A program made the translations under genes and the position numbers. 64,000 nucleotides of DNA, from positions 37,864 to 101,863 of the forward strand of contig JAJZDX010000016.1 of the NCBI GenBank assembly GCA_021805865.1, written 5' to 3'. This stretch comes from Pseudomonadota bacterium. Lineage in GTDB: Bacteria; Pseudomonadota; Gammaproteobacteria; Steroidobacterales; Steroidobacteraceae. Shown one piece after another: positions 26,515 through 34,619 of the stretch. Position 1 is the first letter of the stretch. Each line of letters begins with the position of its first letter. Below the pieces are notes generated by a model. The model did no database searches. It was not told the origin of the DNA and saw only the letters and a program-made list of their open reading frames with translations.

Positions 26515-26646
26515 GAATCGCCCCGCGATTTGAATGTTCGGGAACCATGTTACCGCTTGGACGGCGGGTGAGACATCGTTACGACTGATAGGGGCCATGG
26601 ACGAGATGAATTAGACATTGGCGCCCGTGGCCTTTAGCCTGTGCTC

Positions 26647-28236
26647 ATGAGTTCCCAATACGATGTCCTTGCTCTGGGCGCCGGCCACAACGGCCTCACC
26701 GCGGCCGCCTACCTCGCCAAGGCCGGCAAGAAGGTATTGGTCCTGGAGCGCAAGGCCTGGCCGGGCGGCGGCGTGGTGACGCGGGAAATCAACACGCCCG
26801 GCTACTGGCACGATGAGCACTCGAGCGTGCACATCATGATCCAGGGGAACCCCCTGATCCGCGACGACGAGCTGGGGCTCATCGCCCGATTCGGACTGAA
26901 ATACCGCTATGGCACCCCGTACGCCATGATCTTTTCCGACCAGACGACCCTGGTCGCGTACAAGGATCTCGACAGAACCTGCGAAGGCATCGCCAAAATC
27001 TCGCCGCGGGACGCCGACACCTACCGCCGCTTCGCCGAGCGTGCCATACAGATGCTGCCGATGTTCTCGGCGGGCCTGTACGCCCCACCCCTGCCGCTCG
27101 GCGCCTTCGTCGCCATGATGGATCAGAACGACGAGGGGCGGGAGATCCTCGATGCCATGCAGCGCAGCTCGCTCGATCTCGCCCGGCAGTACTTCGAGAG
27201 CGAAAAAGTCAGGATATGGCTGCTGCGCCTGGTGAGCGAGAATCTGCAGCTGCCGGATGAGCTCGGCACGGGCTTCGGCATGTTCCTGATGCCCGGTCTC
27301 ATGCATGGCTATGGTGTCTCTCAGCCCATCGGCGGCAGCGGCAGGCTGACCGAGGCGCTGGTCCGATGCATCGAGCATCACGGCGGCGAGGTCCGCTGCA
27401 ACGCCGAGGTGCGCAAGGTGCTGACTTCTGGGGGCCGCGCGGTGGGACTGGAACTGACGACGGGCGAGCAGTTACGGGCGAAGGACGCCGTCATCGCAGC
27501 CCTGCATCCCCATGTGCTGCGCCGGTTCGTCGCTGGGGTACCGGAGCCGGTGCTGCAGCGGGCCGAGCGCACGACGCTCGCCGCCTTCAGCATCATGGTG
27601 AGCCACTACGATTTGAAAGAACCCATCCGGTACCATGCGGGCGGGGAAGTTGAAGACGCGATCATGCTGGAGTTCATGGCGAGCGACCGGCTGAGTGACA
27701 TGCTGGATGACTTCGACGCTCTGCGTCGCGGCCGCATCTCCGAGCGGGTGCTCGGTGCAGGCGGAGACGAAAGCATCGGCGATCCGAGCCGCGTTCCGCC
27801 CGGATGCGGGCTGTTTCACGGCATCACCTTCGCTCCGTACGACCTCGAAGCCGGCGGCGCCGCGCGATGGGACGAGATCCGCGAGGAAATGGGTGAGCGC
27901 AGCCTTCGGCACTACCAGCGGTTCGTGAAGAACCTGACAGCCGACAACATCATCCGGCGCACCATCGTGACCCCGCTCGATCACGCTCGCAACATGCCGA
28001 CCAGCATGCCGGGCGGGGACGTTCACGGACTGGCTCCCTATTTCTATCAGACTGCGGGCCATCGCCCGACGCCCGACCTGTCACAGTACACGGTGCCCGG
28101 CGTGGAGCGGCTGTACCTGGTCGGACCCTTCATGCATCCGGGCGGAGGCGTCTACGGCGCGGGCCGTGCCACCGCCATCCGCGTATTCGACGACCTGAGC
28201 ATCGACTTCGAGAAAGTGGTGGCCGCACACTCATGA
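26647..28236 (+). CDS. Phytoene-desaturase/PYROXD2-like FAD oxidoreductase
   Basis: A 529-residue FAD-dependent oxidoreductase. The dinucleotide-binding motif is VLALGAGHNGLTAAAYLAKAGKKVLVLERK near residues 6-35. The C-terminal FAD motif 'LYLVGPFMHPGGGVYGAGRATA' is near 490-512. It belongs to the carotenoid-desaturase-like amine-oxidase superfamily, outside classical CrtI. It probably dehydrogenates or isomerises an alicyclic or unsaturated intermediate; no carotenoid genes are nearby. The stop overlaps the start of a small gene (ATGA at 28233). A GTG 6 nt upstream of the ATG is an alternative start. Confidence 0.83.
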   Translation: MSSQYDVLALGAGHNGLTAAAYLAKAGKKVLVLERKAWPGGGVVTREINTPGYWHDEHSSVHIMIQGNPLIRDDELGLIARFGLKYRYGTPYAMIFSDQTTLVAYKDLDRTCEGIAKISPRDADTYRRFAERAIQMLPMFSAGLYAPPLPLGAFVAMMDQNDEGREILDAMQRSSLDLARQYFESEKVRIWLLRLVSENLQLPDELGTGFGMFLMPGLMHGYGVSQPIGGSGRLTEALVRCIEHHGGEVRCNAEVRKVLTSGGRAVGLELTTGEQLRAKDAVIAALHPHVLRRFVAGVPEPVLQRAERTTLAAFSIMVSHYDLKEPIRYHAGGEVEDAIMLEFMASDRLSDMLDDFDALRRGRISERVLGAGGDESIGDPSRVPPGCGLFHGITFAPYDLEAGGAARWDEIREEMGERSLRHYQRFVKNLTADNIIRRTIVTPLDHARNMPTSMPGGDVHGLAPYFYQTAGHRPTPDLSQYTVPGVERLYLVGPFMHPGGGVYGAGRATAIRVFDDLSIDFEKVVAAHS

Positions 28237-28439
28237 AAATATACGGCGCCGACGGCCGGGAAATGATGGCCGTCACCTCCATCGGGCGAAGCGGCTCGGA
28301 CCTGGTGATCAAGGGCAAGCTCTTCGGCGCCATGCCGGTCACGGCGAAACTGAAGCCCGCCGAGGCGCGCAACGCCTTGCGTCTGCTCGGCTTGCGCACG
28401 ATTCTCTTTCTGCTGACGCTGCCGTTCCGGCGAGGTTGA
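28233..28439 (+). CDS. Small conserved-type protein, 68 residues
   Basis: A 68-residue protein translationally coupled to the FAD oxidoreductase (ATGA overlap). It has a short beta-rich N-terminal part (GREMMAVTSIGRSGSDLVIKG) and a hydrophobic C-terminal segment (LLGLRTILFLLTLPF) that could touch the membrane. No domain recognised. The overlap and clean reading frame argue that it is real; it may be a partner or membrane anchor of the oxidoreductase. Confidence 0.6.
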   Translation: MKIYGADGREMMAVTSIGRSGSDLVIKGKLFGAMPVTAKLKPAEARNALRLLGLRTILFLLTLPFRRG

Positions 28440-28451
28440 TCAGCGACCCGT

Positions 28452-29231
28452 TCAAAGGTGAGCGCGCGCATCGCGCAGGAATTCGTCGGCGGGCCGCTCC
28501 AGTAGGAACGAGCTCACGAAATCGACCCAGGGCTCGAGGAACGGATAGCAGCCGTAGGTGGCCCAGGGCGGCACCGTGTAGGCGGGCGGCGCGTCGATCA
28601 CCGCGCGCCGCCAATCGCCAAAGGACTCGTACCACAGCTCGCACACGCGATCCCACTCGTGCATGACGCTTCCGGCTGGCGGGGTGGCCCCAGGCGGCCA
28701 GCTTCCCGGCAGCGGCAGCGGCTCCCTGATCGTGCGATAGCTGAAGAATCGCCACAAGCCACCCTGGCGCATCACCTGCGGCACGTGGGTCTTCAGGAAC
28801 CACTGTTCCCCCTCCTCGAAATCGACCCCTTTGGGATATCTCAGCAGCACGTACCAGCGCAGCACGTTCTTTTGTCCCGGTGAAACGTCGTGCCCCAGGA
28901 AGTCCTCGGTCGGCTGCCAGGGAATGAAGCACGTCGCCACCTTCGGCCATACCGGCGGGACGGTGAAGCATAGATTCCCCTGGGGGCCAGGCGCGGGCAG
29001 CTCCCGCCACCAGCCTTCGGTCACCCGCCAGTTGTAGAAGCCATAGGCCCGCGCCTCAGCCGGTGCATCCACCGGCAGATAGGAGTCGTGCCGCGCCTCC
29101 CAGGGGCCGAAGCGACGCACGATCTCCGGCGAGTGATCCTTGTAATACCACCGCTCCATCGTCGCGATCGAGTCCATGGGGATGTCGTGCATCACGATGC
29201 TCTTTAGCATCCGATGTGGTCGATTTTCCAT
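28452..29231 (-). CDS. Hypothetical protein, possible alpha/beta-barrel (EthD-like) fold
   Basis: A 259-residue protein without a recognised function. The start at 29231 (MENRPHRMLKSIVMHDIP) begins the compositionally normal part; the frame is open upstream with arginine-rich, shadow-like sequence. It contains 'MERWYYKDHSPEIVRRFGPWEAR' near residues 26-48 and 'EEGEQWFLKTHVPQVMRQGGLWRFFSYR' near 145-172. Both resemble the helix of dimeric alpha/beta-barrel proteins such as EthD, which suggests a tandem of two such folds. It ends 12 nt from the end of the small plus-strand gene (convergent). Confidence 0.55.
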   Translation of the reverse strand: MENRPHRMLKSIVMHDIPMDSIATMERWYYKDHSPEIVRRFGPWEARHDSYLPVDAPAEARAYGFYNWRVTEGWWRELPAPGPQGNLCFTVPPVWPKVATCFIPWQPTEDFLGHDVSPGQKNVLRWYVLLRYPKGVDFEEGEQWFLKTHVPQVMRQGGLWRFFSYRTIREPLPLPGSWPPGATPPAGSVMHEWDRVCELWYESFGDWRRAVIDAPPAYTVPPWATYGCYPFLEPWVDFVSSFLLERPADEFLRDARAHL

Positions 29232-29439
29232 ATTCGCTCCGCTGCGCCTGCGCCTCTCGGCCTGGACACCGTCAGTGTATGGGTGAAGGCAACCGCGCGG
29301 AAATCGTTTCCCGTGATGGGGCACATGAGTGTCGGTCATAATCAGGACGGCCCGTGGCGGAGGGATACGGAGCTGCCGGGCCATGAGTGCGGCAAAGTTC
29401 TCTCGCTCCTGCCCGGGCGAGGGCGCACGCGAAGTCGGG

Positions 29440-30330
29440 CTATTCTCCGTGGGCTGCCAACGACCCGCCCACTAGCAGCTGCGCCAGTCGCCGCCCGGTA
29501 CGGCCGAGCGGAGCGGTAGCCCGGTGGACGAGCAGCGGGATGAAGCTGTATCGGGATCCCCCGGTATAGCGCACCTCTCTGAGCGTGCCGGAGTGCAGTT
29601 CGCGATTGACGAGATTGCGCGGCATCCATCCGAATCCCAGACCCATCCGCAATGCCTGCTTCTTGGCGATGAACCCGTCGAGATAGAATACGCGCTCGCC
29701 TCCAAACATATGCTCATCGTCGCCCCGGCCGCTCGAATCCTGGACAGAGAGCTCGACGTGCTCATGAAGCTCCTGCAGAGTCACGCGGGAGCGATCCGCG
29801 AGCGGGTGTCGCGGCGAGACGCATAGAACGCATTCCACTTCCCGGAGCCGATGCGCTTCGAGATCCGGACTGCCCACGTAGTCCTTCACGACCATGATGT
29901 CGGCGTTGTCCTTCTCGAACCGGGACTGCACGCCGCCAAGATACTCCACCTTCAATTGAACACGGGTCGGGACTTTTTCCTCGGCCAAAGTCTTGAGCGC
30001 CCGCAGAGTCGTCTCGAGCGGCAGAATTCCATCGAGAATCACGGTGAGCCGCGGCTCCCACCCGCCCGCGAACTGCCGGGCCATCGACGCCATGCGATCC
30101 GCCTGCCCCAGCAGGCGGCGCCCCTCCACGAGCAACGCCTCCCCTGCCGGGGTCAAATGAACACGGTGATGCGTACGGTCGAGCAGCTGTACACCGAGCT
30201 GCGCCTCGAGCTTCTCGACCTGATAGCTCACGGCCGATTGAACTCGGTTCAGCGCCGTAGCCGCACGGGCAAACCCCCCATGGCGCACGACGGCATCCAA
30301 GGCATTTATGGCATCGATATCGGGACGCAT
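29440..30330 (-). CDS. LysR-type transcriptional regulator
   Basis: A 296-residue LysR protein. The helix-turn-helix is in the first 60 residues (ALDAVVRHGGFARAATALNRVQSAVSYQVEKLEAQLG). The effector domain has 'FGWMPRNLVNREL' near 248. The ATG at 30330 is used; a TTG 9 nt upstream is an alternative. Divergent from the second ThDP-enzyme gene, so it likely controls that copy. Its sequence is not close to the LysR beside copy 1. Confidence 0.87.
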   Translation of the reverse strand: MRPDIDAINALDAVVRHGGFARAATALNRVQSAVSYQVEKLEAQLGVQLLDRTHHRVHLTPAGEALLVEGRRLLGQADRMASMARQFAGGWEPRLTVILDGILPLETTLRALKTLAEEKVPTRVQLKVEYLGGVQSRFEKDNADIMVVKDYVGSPDLEAHRLREVECVLCVSPRHPLADRSRVTLQELHEHVELSVQDSSGRGDDEHMFGGERVFYLDGFIAKKQALRMGLGFGWMPRNLVNRELHSGTLREVRYTGGSRYSFIPLLVHRATAPLGRTGRRLAQLLVGGSLAAHGE

Positions 30331-30359
30331 AATGATCAATAATTTCGATTGACTCAGCC

Positions 30360-30377
30360 ATAATTATACGCTTTTAT
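30360..30377. promoter_or_regulatory. Possible LysR-type box (ATAA-N10-TTAT)
   Basis: A weak dyad ATAA (30360-30363) and TTAT (30374-30377) in the 167-bp gap between the divergent LysR and ThDP-enzyme genes. Short arms, so this is only a candidate. Confidence 0.28.
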
Positions 30378-30497
30378 CGGTACTTGGTATTTCGTACGCT
30401 CAAGCGATCGTGGCGGGCCGGGAGTGCCGGCGCCCCGGCGGCAAAGCAGTCCGTGACCTCTTCGCTGAAGCCGGGGTTCGCGGCGCGGAGAGAACCA

Positions 30498-32138
30498 ATG
30501 AGCGAAAGAACCACCGGGGAAGCGATCGTCGACACCCTGATCGCGAACGGGGTCGACACGGTATTCGGCCTGCCTGGCGCGCAGACCTACCCGCTTTTCG
30601 ATGCGCTGTATCGGCGTCGGGATGTCATCCGCACGATCGGGGCACGGCATGAGCAAGCGTTGGCTTACATGGCATTCGGTTACGCTCGCTCGACCGGGAA
30701 GCTCGGTGTCTATGCGCCAGTCCCCGGACCCGGCATGTTGAATACGACCGCGGCGATGTGCACCGCCTATGGCGCCTGTGCTCCGACGCTGTGCATCACG
30801 GGTGAAGTGCCGTCGGACTTCCGGGGCAAGGGCCGCGGGCATCTTCACGAGTTGCCGGATCAGCTAAGCATTCTGCAGCTGCTGACGCGCCACGCCCGGC
30901 ATATCGAGCTCCCCCAGGATGCACCTGCTGCGATCAACCAGGCCATCGCGGCAGCGATGGGCGGCCGACCGGGTCCCGCGGCGGTGTCAGTCTGTTGGGA
31001 CACTTTGGGCGAGACCGCCGCCATCGGACAGTGCATTGCCGCCAAGATTCCCTCCGCGCCACCCCCGGATGCCACACAGGTTTCACGGTGTGTACGGCTA
31101 ATCCGTGAGGCCAGGCGGCCGATGATTTTCACCGGCAGCGGCGCGCTGCACGCAGCTGCCGCCGTCCAGGCCCTTGCAGAGCGCTTACAGGCGCCGGTCG
31201 TGGGCTTTCGCAATGGCCGTGGCGTCGTCGGCCAGGACCGGCCTCTCGGTCTCGACATCGCCGCGGCGTGGCACCTGTGGAGCGAAGTCGATCTGATGAT
31301 CGGCATCGGCACGCGCCTGGAGATCCCTTTCATGTTCTGGGGCTCGATGATGAAGGCCCATCGGTCGCTCCCCGGCCGCAAACTGATCCGGATCGATATC
31401 GATCCGGCCGAGATGGACAAGCTCGATACCGACGGTCCGCTGCTCGCCGATGCCGAGGCGGGGGTGCGGGCGCTGGTGGCGGCGCTCGATGCCGCAGGGT
31501 ACGTGACCCGTGGTGAACCGGGAAAGATCGCGGAGGCCAGGGAGCGCGCCGCCATCGAGATCCGCCGGGTCCAGCCGCAGATGGGTTATCTCGATGTGCT
31601 CCGTGAGGTGCTGCCGCGGGATGGATTTCTGGTCGAGGAGCTCTGCCAGGCGGGGTTCACCTCATACTTCGGATGGCCGGTGTACGAGCCACGCACCTAC
31701 GTCAGTTGCGGCTATCAAGGAACGCTCGGCTTCGGCTTCCCGGCCGCTCTCGGGGTCAAGGTGGCCAACCCCGATCGGCCGGTGGTGTCGATCACAGGCG
31801 ATGGCGGGTTCATGTTCGCCATGCCGGAGCTCTCCACGGCGGTGCAGTACGGCATCGGAGTCGTCACCGTCGTTTTTGATAATTCCGCCTTTGAAAACGT
31901 CCGCCGCGATCAGCAGCAGCGGTTCGGCGGCCGCGAGATCGGCTCGAGACTGCTCAATCCAGACTTCCATGACCTGGCGAGGACCTTCGGCGTCGAAGCG
32001 TACCGCGTCGATTCCCCGACTACACTGCGTGCCGCGCTGCAGCGGGCGTTGGCGTCGCGCGGGCCGGCTCTGATACATGTGCAAGTCACGCCGACCACTG
32101 AAATCTCGCCGTGGTCATTCATCCTGCGCAACCAATGA
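30498..32138 (+). CDS. ThDP-dependent enzyme, acetolactate-synthase-like (copy 2)
   Basis: A 546-residue paralogue of the protein at 4911-6551, with the same length, no gaps by eye and very high identity through all three domains. The same motifs are present: FGLPGAQTYPLFDAL, activating Glu in GARHEQ near residue 51, and GDGGFMFAMPELSTAVQ with VFDN. The start at 30498 has a GGAGAG site. Differences are mostly conservative and cluster in the linker around residues 170-195. It stands alone with a divergent LysR and is followed by a decayed MFS gene. It may be a second, separately regulated supply of the same activity. Confidence 0.85.
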   Translation: MSERTTGEAIVDTLIANGVDTVFGLPGAQTYPLFDALYRRRDVIRTIGARHEQALAYMAFGYARSTGKLGVYAPVPGPGMLNTTAAMCTAYGACAPTLCITGEVPSDFRGKGRGHLHELPDQLSILQLLTRHARHIELPQDAPAAINQAIAAAMGGRPGPAAVSVCWDTLGETAAIGQCIAAKIPSAPPPDATQVSRCVRLIREARRPMIFTGSGALHAAAAVQALAERLQAPVVGFRNGRGVVGQDRPLGLDIAAAWHLWSEVDLMIGIGTRLEIPFMFWGSMMKAHRSLPGRKLIRIDIDPAEMDKLDTDGPLLADAEAGVRALVAALDAAGYVTRGEPGKIAEARERAAIEIRRVQPQMGYLDVLREVLPRDGFLVEELCQAGFTSYFGWPVYEPRTYVSCGYQGTLGFGFPAALGVKVANPDRPVVSITGDGGFMFAMPELSTAVQYGIGVVTVVFDNSAFENVRRDQQQRFGGREIGSRLLNPDFHDLARTFGVEAYRVDSPTTLRAALQRALASRGPALIHVQVTPTTEISPWSFILRNQ

Positions 32139-32199
32139 CGCCGCAGGTGCCTCAACCATGCAGTTCCCGTCACCGAGGACCGAAGCGGGAGACGCCAAC

Positions 32200-32830
32200 C
32201 TGCGGCCGCGCGCACCATGTTTTCTCGTGTCTCACGCAGCCCCAGGCACAGGAGAAATCCCAGGGTTGCCGCGCCGATGGGCAGCCACAGGATGTACCGG
32301 ATGCCGAAGCGCTCGGCGATCCGGCGGCCGATCATGGACACCAGACCTCCGTCTGACAGCTCGCCGACGGCGATGACGAGCCCCGAGGCAGCCGCCATCA
32401 GCGCCGGCGGCACGGACTCGGCACAGACCCACCGTCAGGGTAACCAGAGCGTTGTTGAAGAAGTGCGCGGCGAACAGTCCGGCAAAGAGCGCGGCAACTG
32501 ATGCGCCGGAGAGCGACTGCAGACACAGCAGCGCGAGCGCGGCATCCACCGCGGACAGGGCCCATGACGAGTTTGCGGTCCATGCGGTCCGACAGCCAGG
32601 GCAGTGTCAGGGTTCCCGCCATGGATCCGAAGCCGATAGCCGACATGACTTCGCTCATCTGTCCGAAAGTGACGCGCAGATGGTCCGGGAGGTAGCTCGG
32701 CACCAGCGCGCTCGTGATCACGAGACTGCTCCGCCAACACAGCATGCCGAGCATCAGGATACGTACGTTCCGGTAGCCGAGCCCGGTGCGCCAATCGGCA
32801 AGCGGGTTGCGCCCGTGCGTGGCCGGAGAA
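32200..32830 (-). pseudogene. Decayed MFS transporter gene, C-terminal half only
   Basis: MFS similarity is spread over at least three frames on the minus strand. One frame (32830 down to about 32560) reads 'RNPLADWRTGLGYRNVRILMLGMLCWRSS' and then 'FGSMAGTLTLPWLSDRMDRKLVMG'. A second (about 32550-32420) reads 'SVAALFAGLFAAHFFNNALVTL'. A third (about 32410-32200) reads 'GELSDGGLVSMIGRRIAERFGIRYILWLPIGAATLG'. At least two frameshifts are needed to join them, and the N-terminal six segments are missing. The closest intact relative in the window is the MFS protein at 55442-56692, judged by shared segment patterns. Confidence 0.7.
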
Positions 32831-32883
32831 TGCGGGGCCCCCGATGACGCACCACGTGAGCCAGCATGGCGATGCAGTATCCG

Positions 32884-34392
32884 TCATCCGCTCCGGCTCG
32901 GAAAATCGCTCGCCCCAGCCGTCGGCCGCCTTGCTGCGAGTTCACGCGCCGCCGCAACGCCTCCGAGCCCGAGCCTCCCATAACGGTCCGGGTCGGCCCT
33001 GCGAAGGCGCCAGGCGCCAAGCGCGCCCAGACCACCGGCGGCGGGCACGATGCTCGGTAGCAGCACTCGCAGCACACCCGTTGAGCCAGTCAGAACGTCG
33101 AAATGCACGACGGCCAGCGCCAGCACGATTAACAGCGCCGCGCCGGCAAGTGCTGGCGCAGCCCGCGTACGCAAAAACCCGCCGCTCGGCGCCCCTCGGC
33201 GGGAGAAGAACACCAGAACGGCAACCGATGACAGCGCCATGAGCGCGATGACCCCGAGCGTTCCGACATTCGTGACGCAGGCGAACAGGGAGAGCAGCGG
33301 GTTCGCTCCCAGCGCTGCATATGCTGCAACCACGATCGCCGCTATCGCGGTCTGCAGCACGGAGCCGGCGTGCGGGCTCAAATGGCGGGGATGAGTGCGC
33401 CCTAGGCGACTCGGAAGCAGTCCGTCCCTTCCTAGGACATAAAAGTACCTCGCCGCCGCATTGTGAAAAGCCAGCAGCCCGGCAAACACACTCGTGACGA
33501 ACAGTACGCTCATGACCGCCGACAGCCAACGACCGACGTACAGATCGGCCAACTCGAACAGGAACCGTGTCGGGTCCGGCATCGCCCTCAGGTGCGCCAC
33601 GAGACCGCCGGCGCCTGCCCCGACGACCAGGCACCAGAGTGAAAAGACATAAAAGCACCCAATCAGCAGGACCGCGAGGTAGGTCGCGCGCGGGATAGTG
33701 CGCTCCGGATCCCGCGCCTCTTCACCGTAGATCGTCGTCGCCTCGAATCCCATGAATGCCGCGAAGCAGAACAGGAGCGCGATAGACGGCGAGCCGCTCA
33801 AGGCAGCCGCGGGCGTAAAGGACTCTAACGTGACGCCGTGCGCTCCGCCGCGAAAGAGTATGGCCACGTCCAGAATCAGCACTCCGAGGTATTCGCAACT
33901 GACCAGCACGGAGAGTATCTTCGCCGACAGGTCCACTTGCCGGTATCCCAGCACCGCGACAGTTGCGACCGCCAGAAATGCATACCCGTACCACGGAAAG
34001 TCGATGCTCGCGTACCGAAGGAGAAGCGCCCGCGCGGCGGCGCCGAACATGCCGTAGATGCCCACCTGCATCGCGTTGTATGCGACGACCGCCGTCAGCG
34101 CCGCCGCCCCGCCCGCGATGCCGCCGAGGCCACGCGCGGCAAACGTATAGAATCCCCCGGCAGTCACGACGTATCGCGCCAATGCCGTGTAGCCGGCCGC
34201 GAATACGAGCAGAATGCCCGTGCAAGCCAGTAACATTGCGGGCATGCCGGGGCCATCGCCGAACAACATCGCAAGCGGGAACCCCCCTGCGATCGCAACC
34301 AGCGGGCCTGCCGCCGAGACAACGAAGAAGGTGACGGCACCGATGCCGACGGCTCCCTCGCGCAGCCGATTCTGCCCGGAGTGGCGCTTCAT
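32884..34392 (-). CDS. APC-superfamily amino acid/amine permease
   Basis: A 502-residue permease with about 12 membrane segments. The first-segment signature is 'GIGAVTFFVVSAAGPLVAIAGG', and the conserved 'FMGFEATTIYGEEARDPERTIPRATY' block lies after segment 6 (near residues 220-245). The start at 34392 is preceded by AGGTGA; a GTG 12 nt upstream is also possible. APC proteins import amino acids or amines. The partner genes nearby (class III aminotransferase, and the PLP decarboxylase further away) act on such substrates. Confidence 0.85.
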   Translation of the reverse strand: MKRHSGQNRLREGAVGIGAVTFFVVSAAGPLVAIAGGFPLAMLFGDGPGMPAMLLACTGILLVFAAGYTALARYVVTAGGFYTFAARGLGGIAGGAAALTAVVAYNAMQVGIYGMFGAAARALLLRYASIDFPWYGYAFLAVATVAVLGYRQVDLSAKILSVLVSCEYLGVLILDVAILFRGGAHGVTLESFTPAAALSGSPSIALLFCFAAFMGFEATTIYGEEARDPERTIPRATYLAVLLIGCFYVFSLWCLVVGAGAGGLVAHLRAMPDPTRFLFELADLYVGRWLSAVMSVLFVTSVFAGLLAFHNAAARYFYVLGRDGLLPSRLGRTHPRHLSPHAGSVLQTAIAAIVVAAYAALGANPLLSLFACVTNVGTLGVIALMALSSVAVLVFFSRRGAPSGGFLRTRAAPALAGAALLIVLALAVVHFDVLTGSTGVLRVLLPSIVPAAGGLGALGAWRLRRADPDRYGRLGLGGVAAARELAARRPTAGASDFPSRSG

Positions 34393-34580
34393 CGGATCAG
34401 TCACCTGTCAACCCCGGGGCAGGCCCGACGCCGCCGAGCAACGTGCGGGTCCGGTCGCAGGCACTGCGGCCTTCACGCCGAAACGAGCGCATGGGCAGCG
34501 GGCACCTTTACGCTCCATCCGAGCGAGGAGCTTCGGTCCATCAGTGCCCGTGACATGCGCCAATGCACCGACAGGCAGGT

Positions 34581-34606
34581 GCCGGCGGGGCGGAAGCCCC
34601 GCCGGC
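34581..34606 (-). terminator. Hairpin after TonB receptor
   Basis: A perfect 11-bp GC-rich stem (GCCGGCGGGGC) closed by a 4-nt loop lies 14 nt past the receptor stop and 190 nt before the permease start. No T-run follows. It probably insulates the permease from receptor transcription. Confidence 0.6.
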
Positions 34607-34619
34607 GGACTCGATCTCC

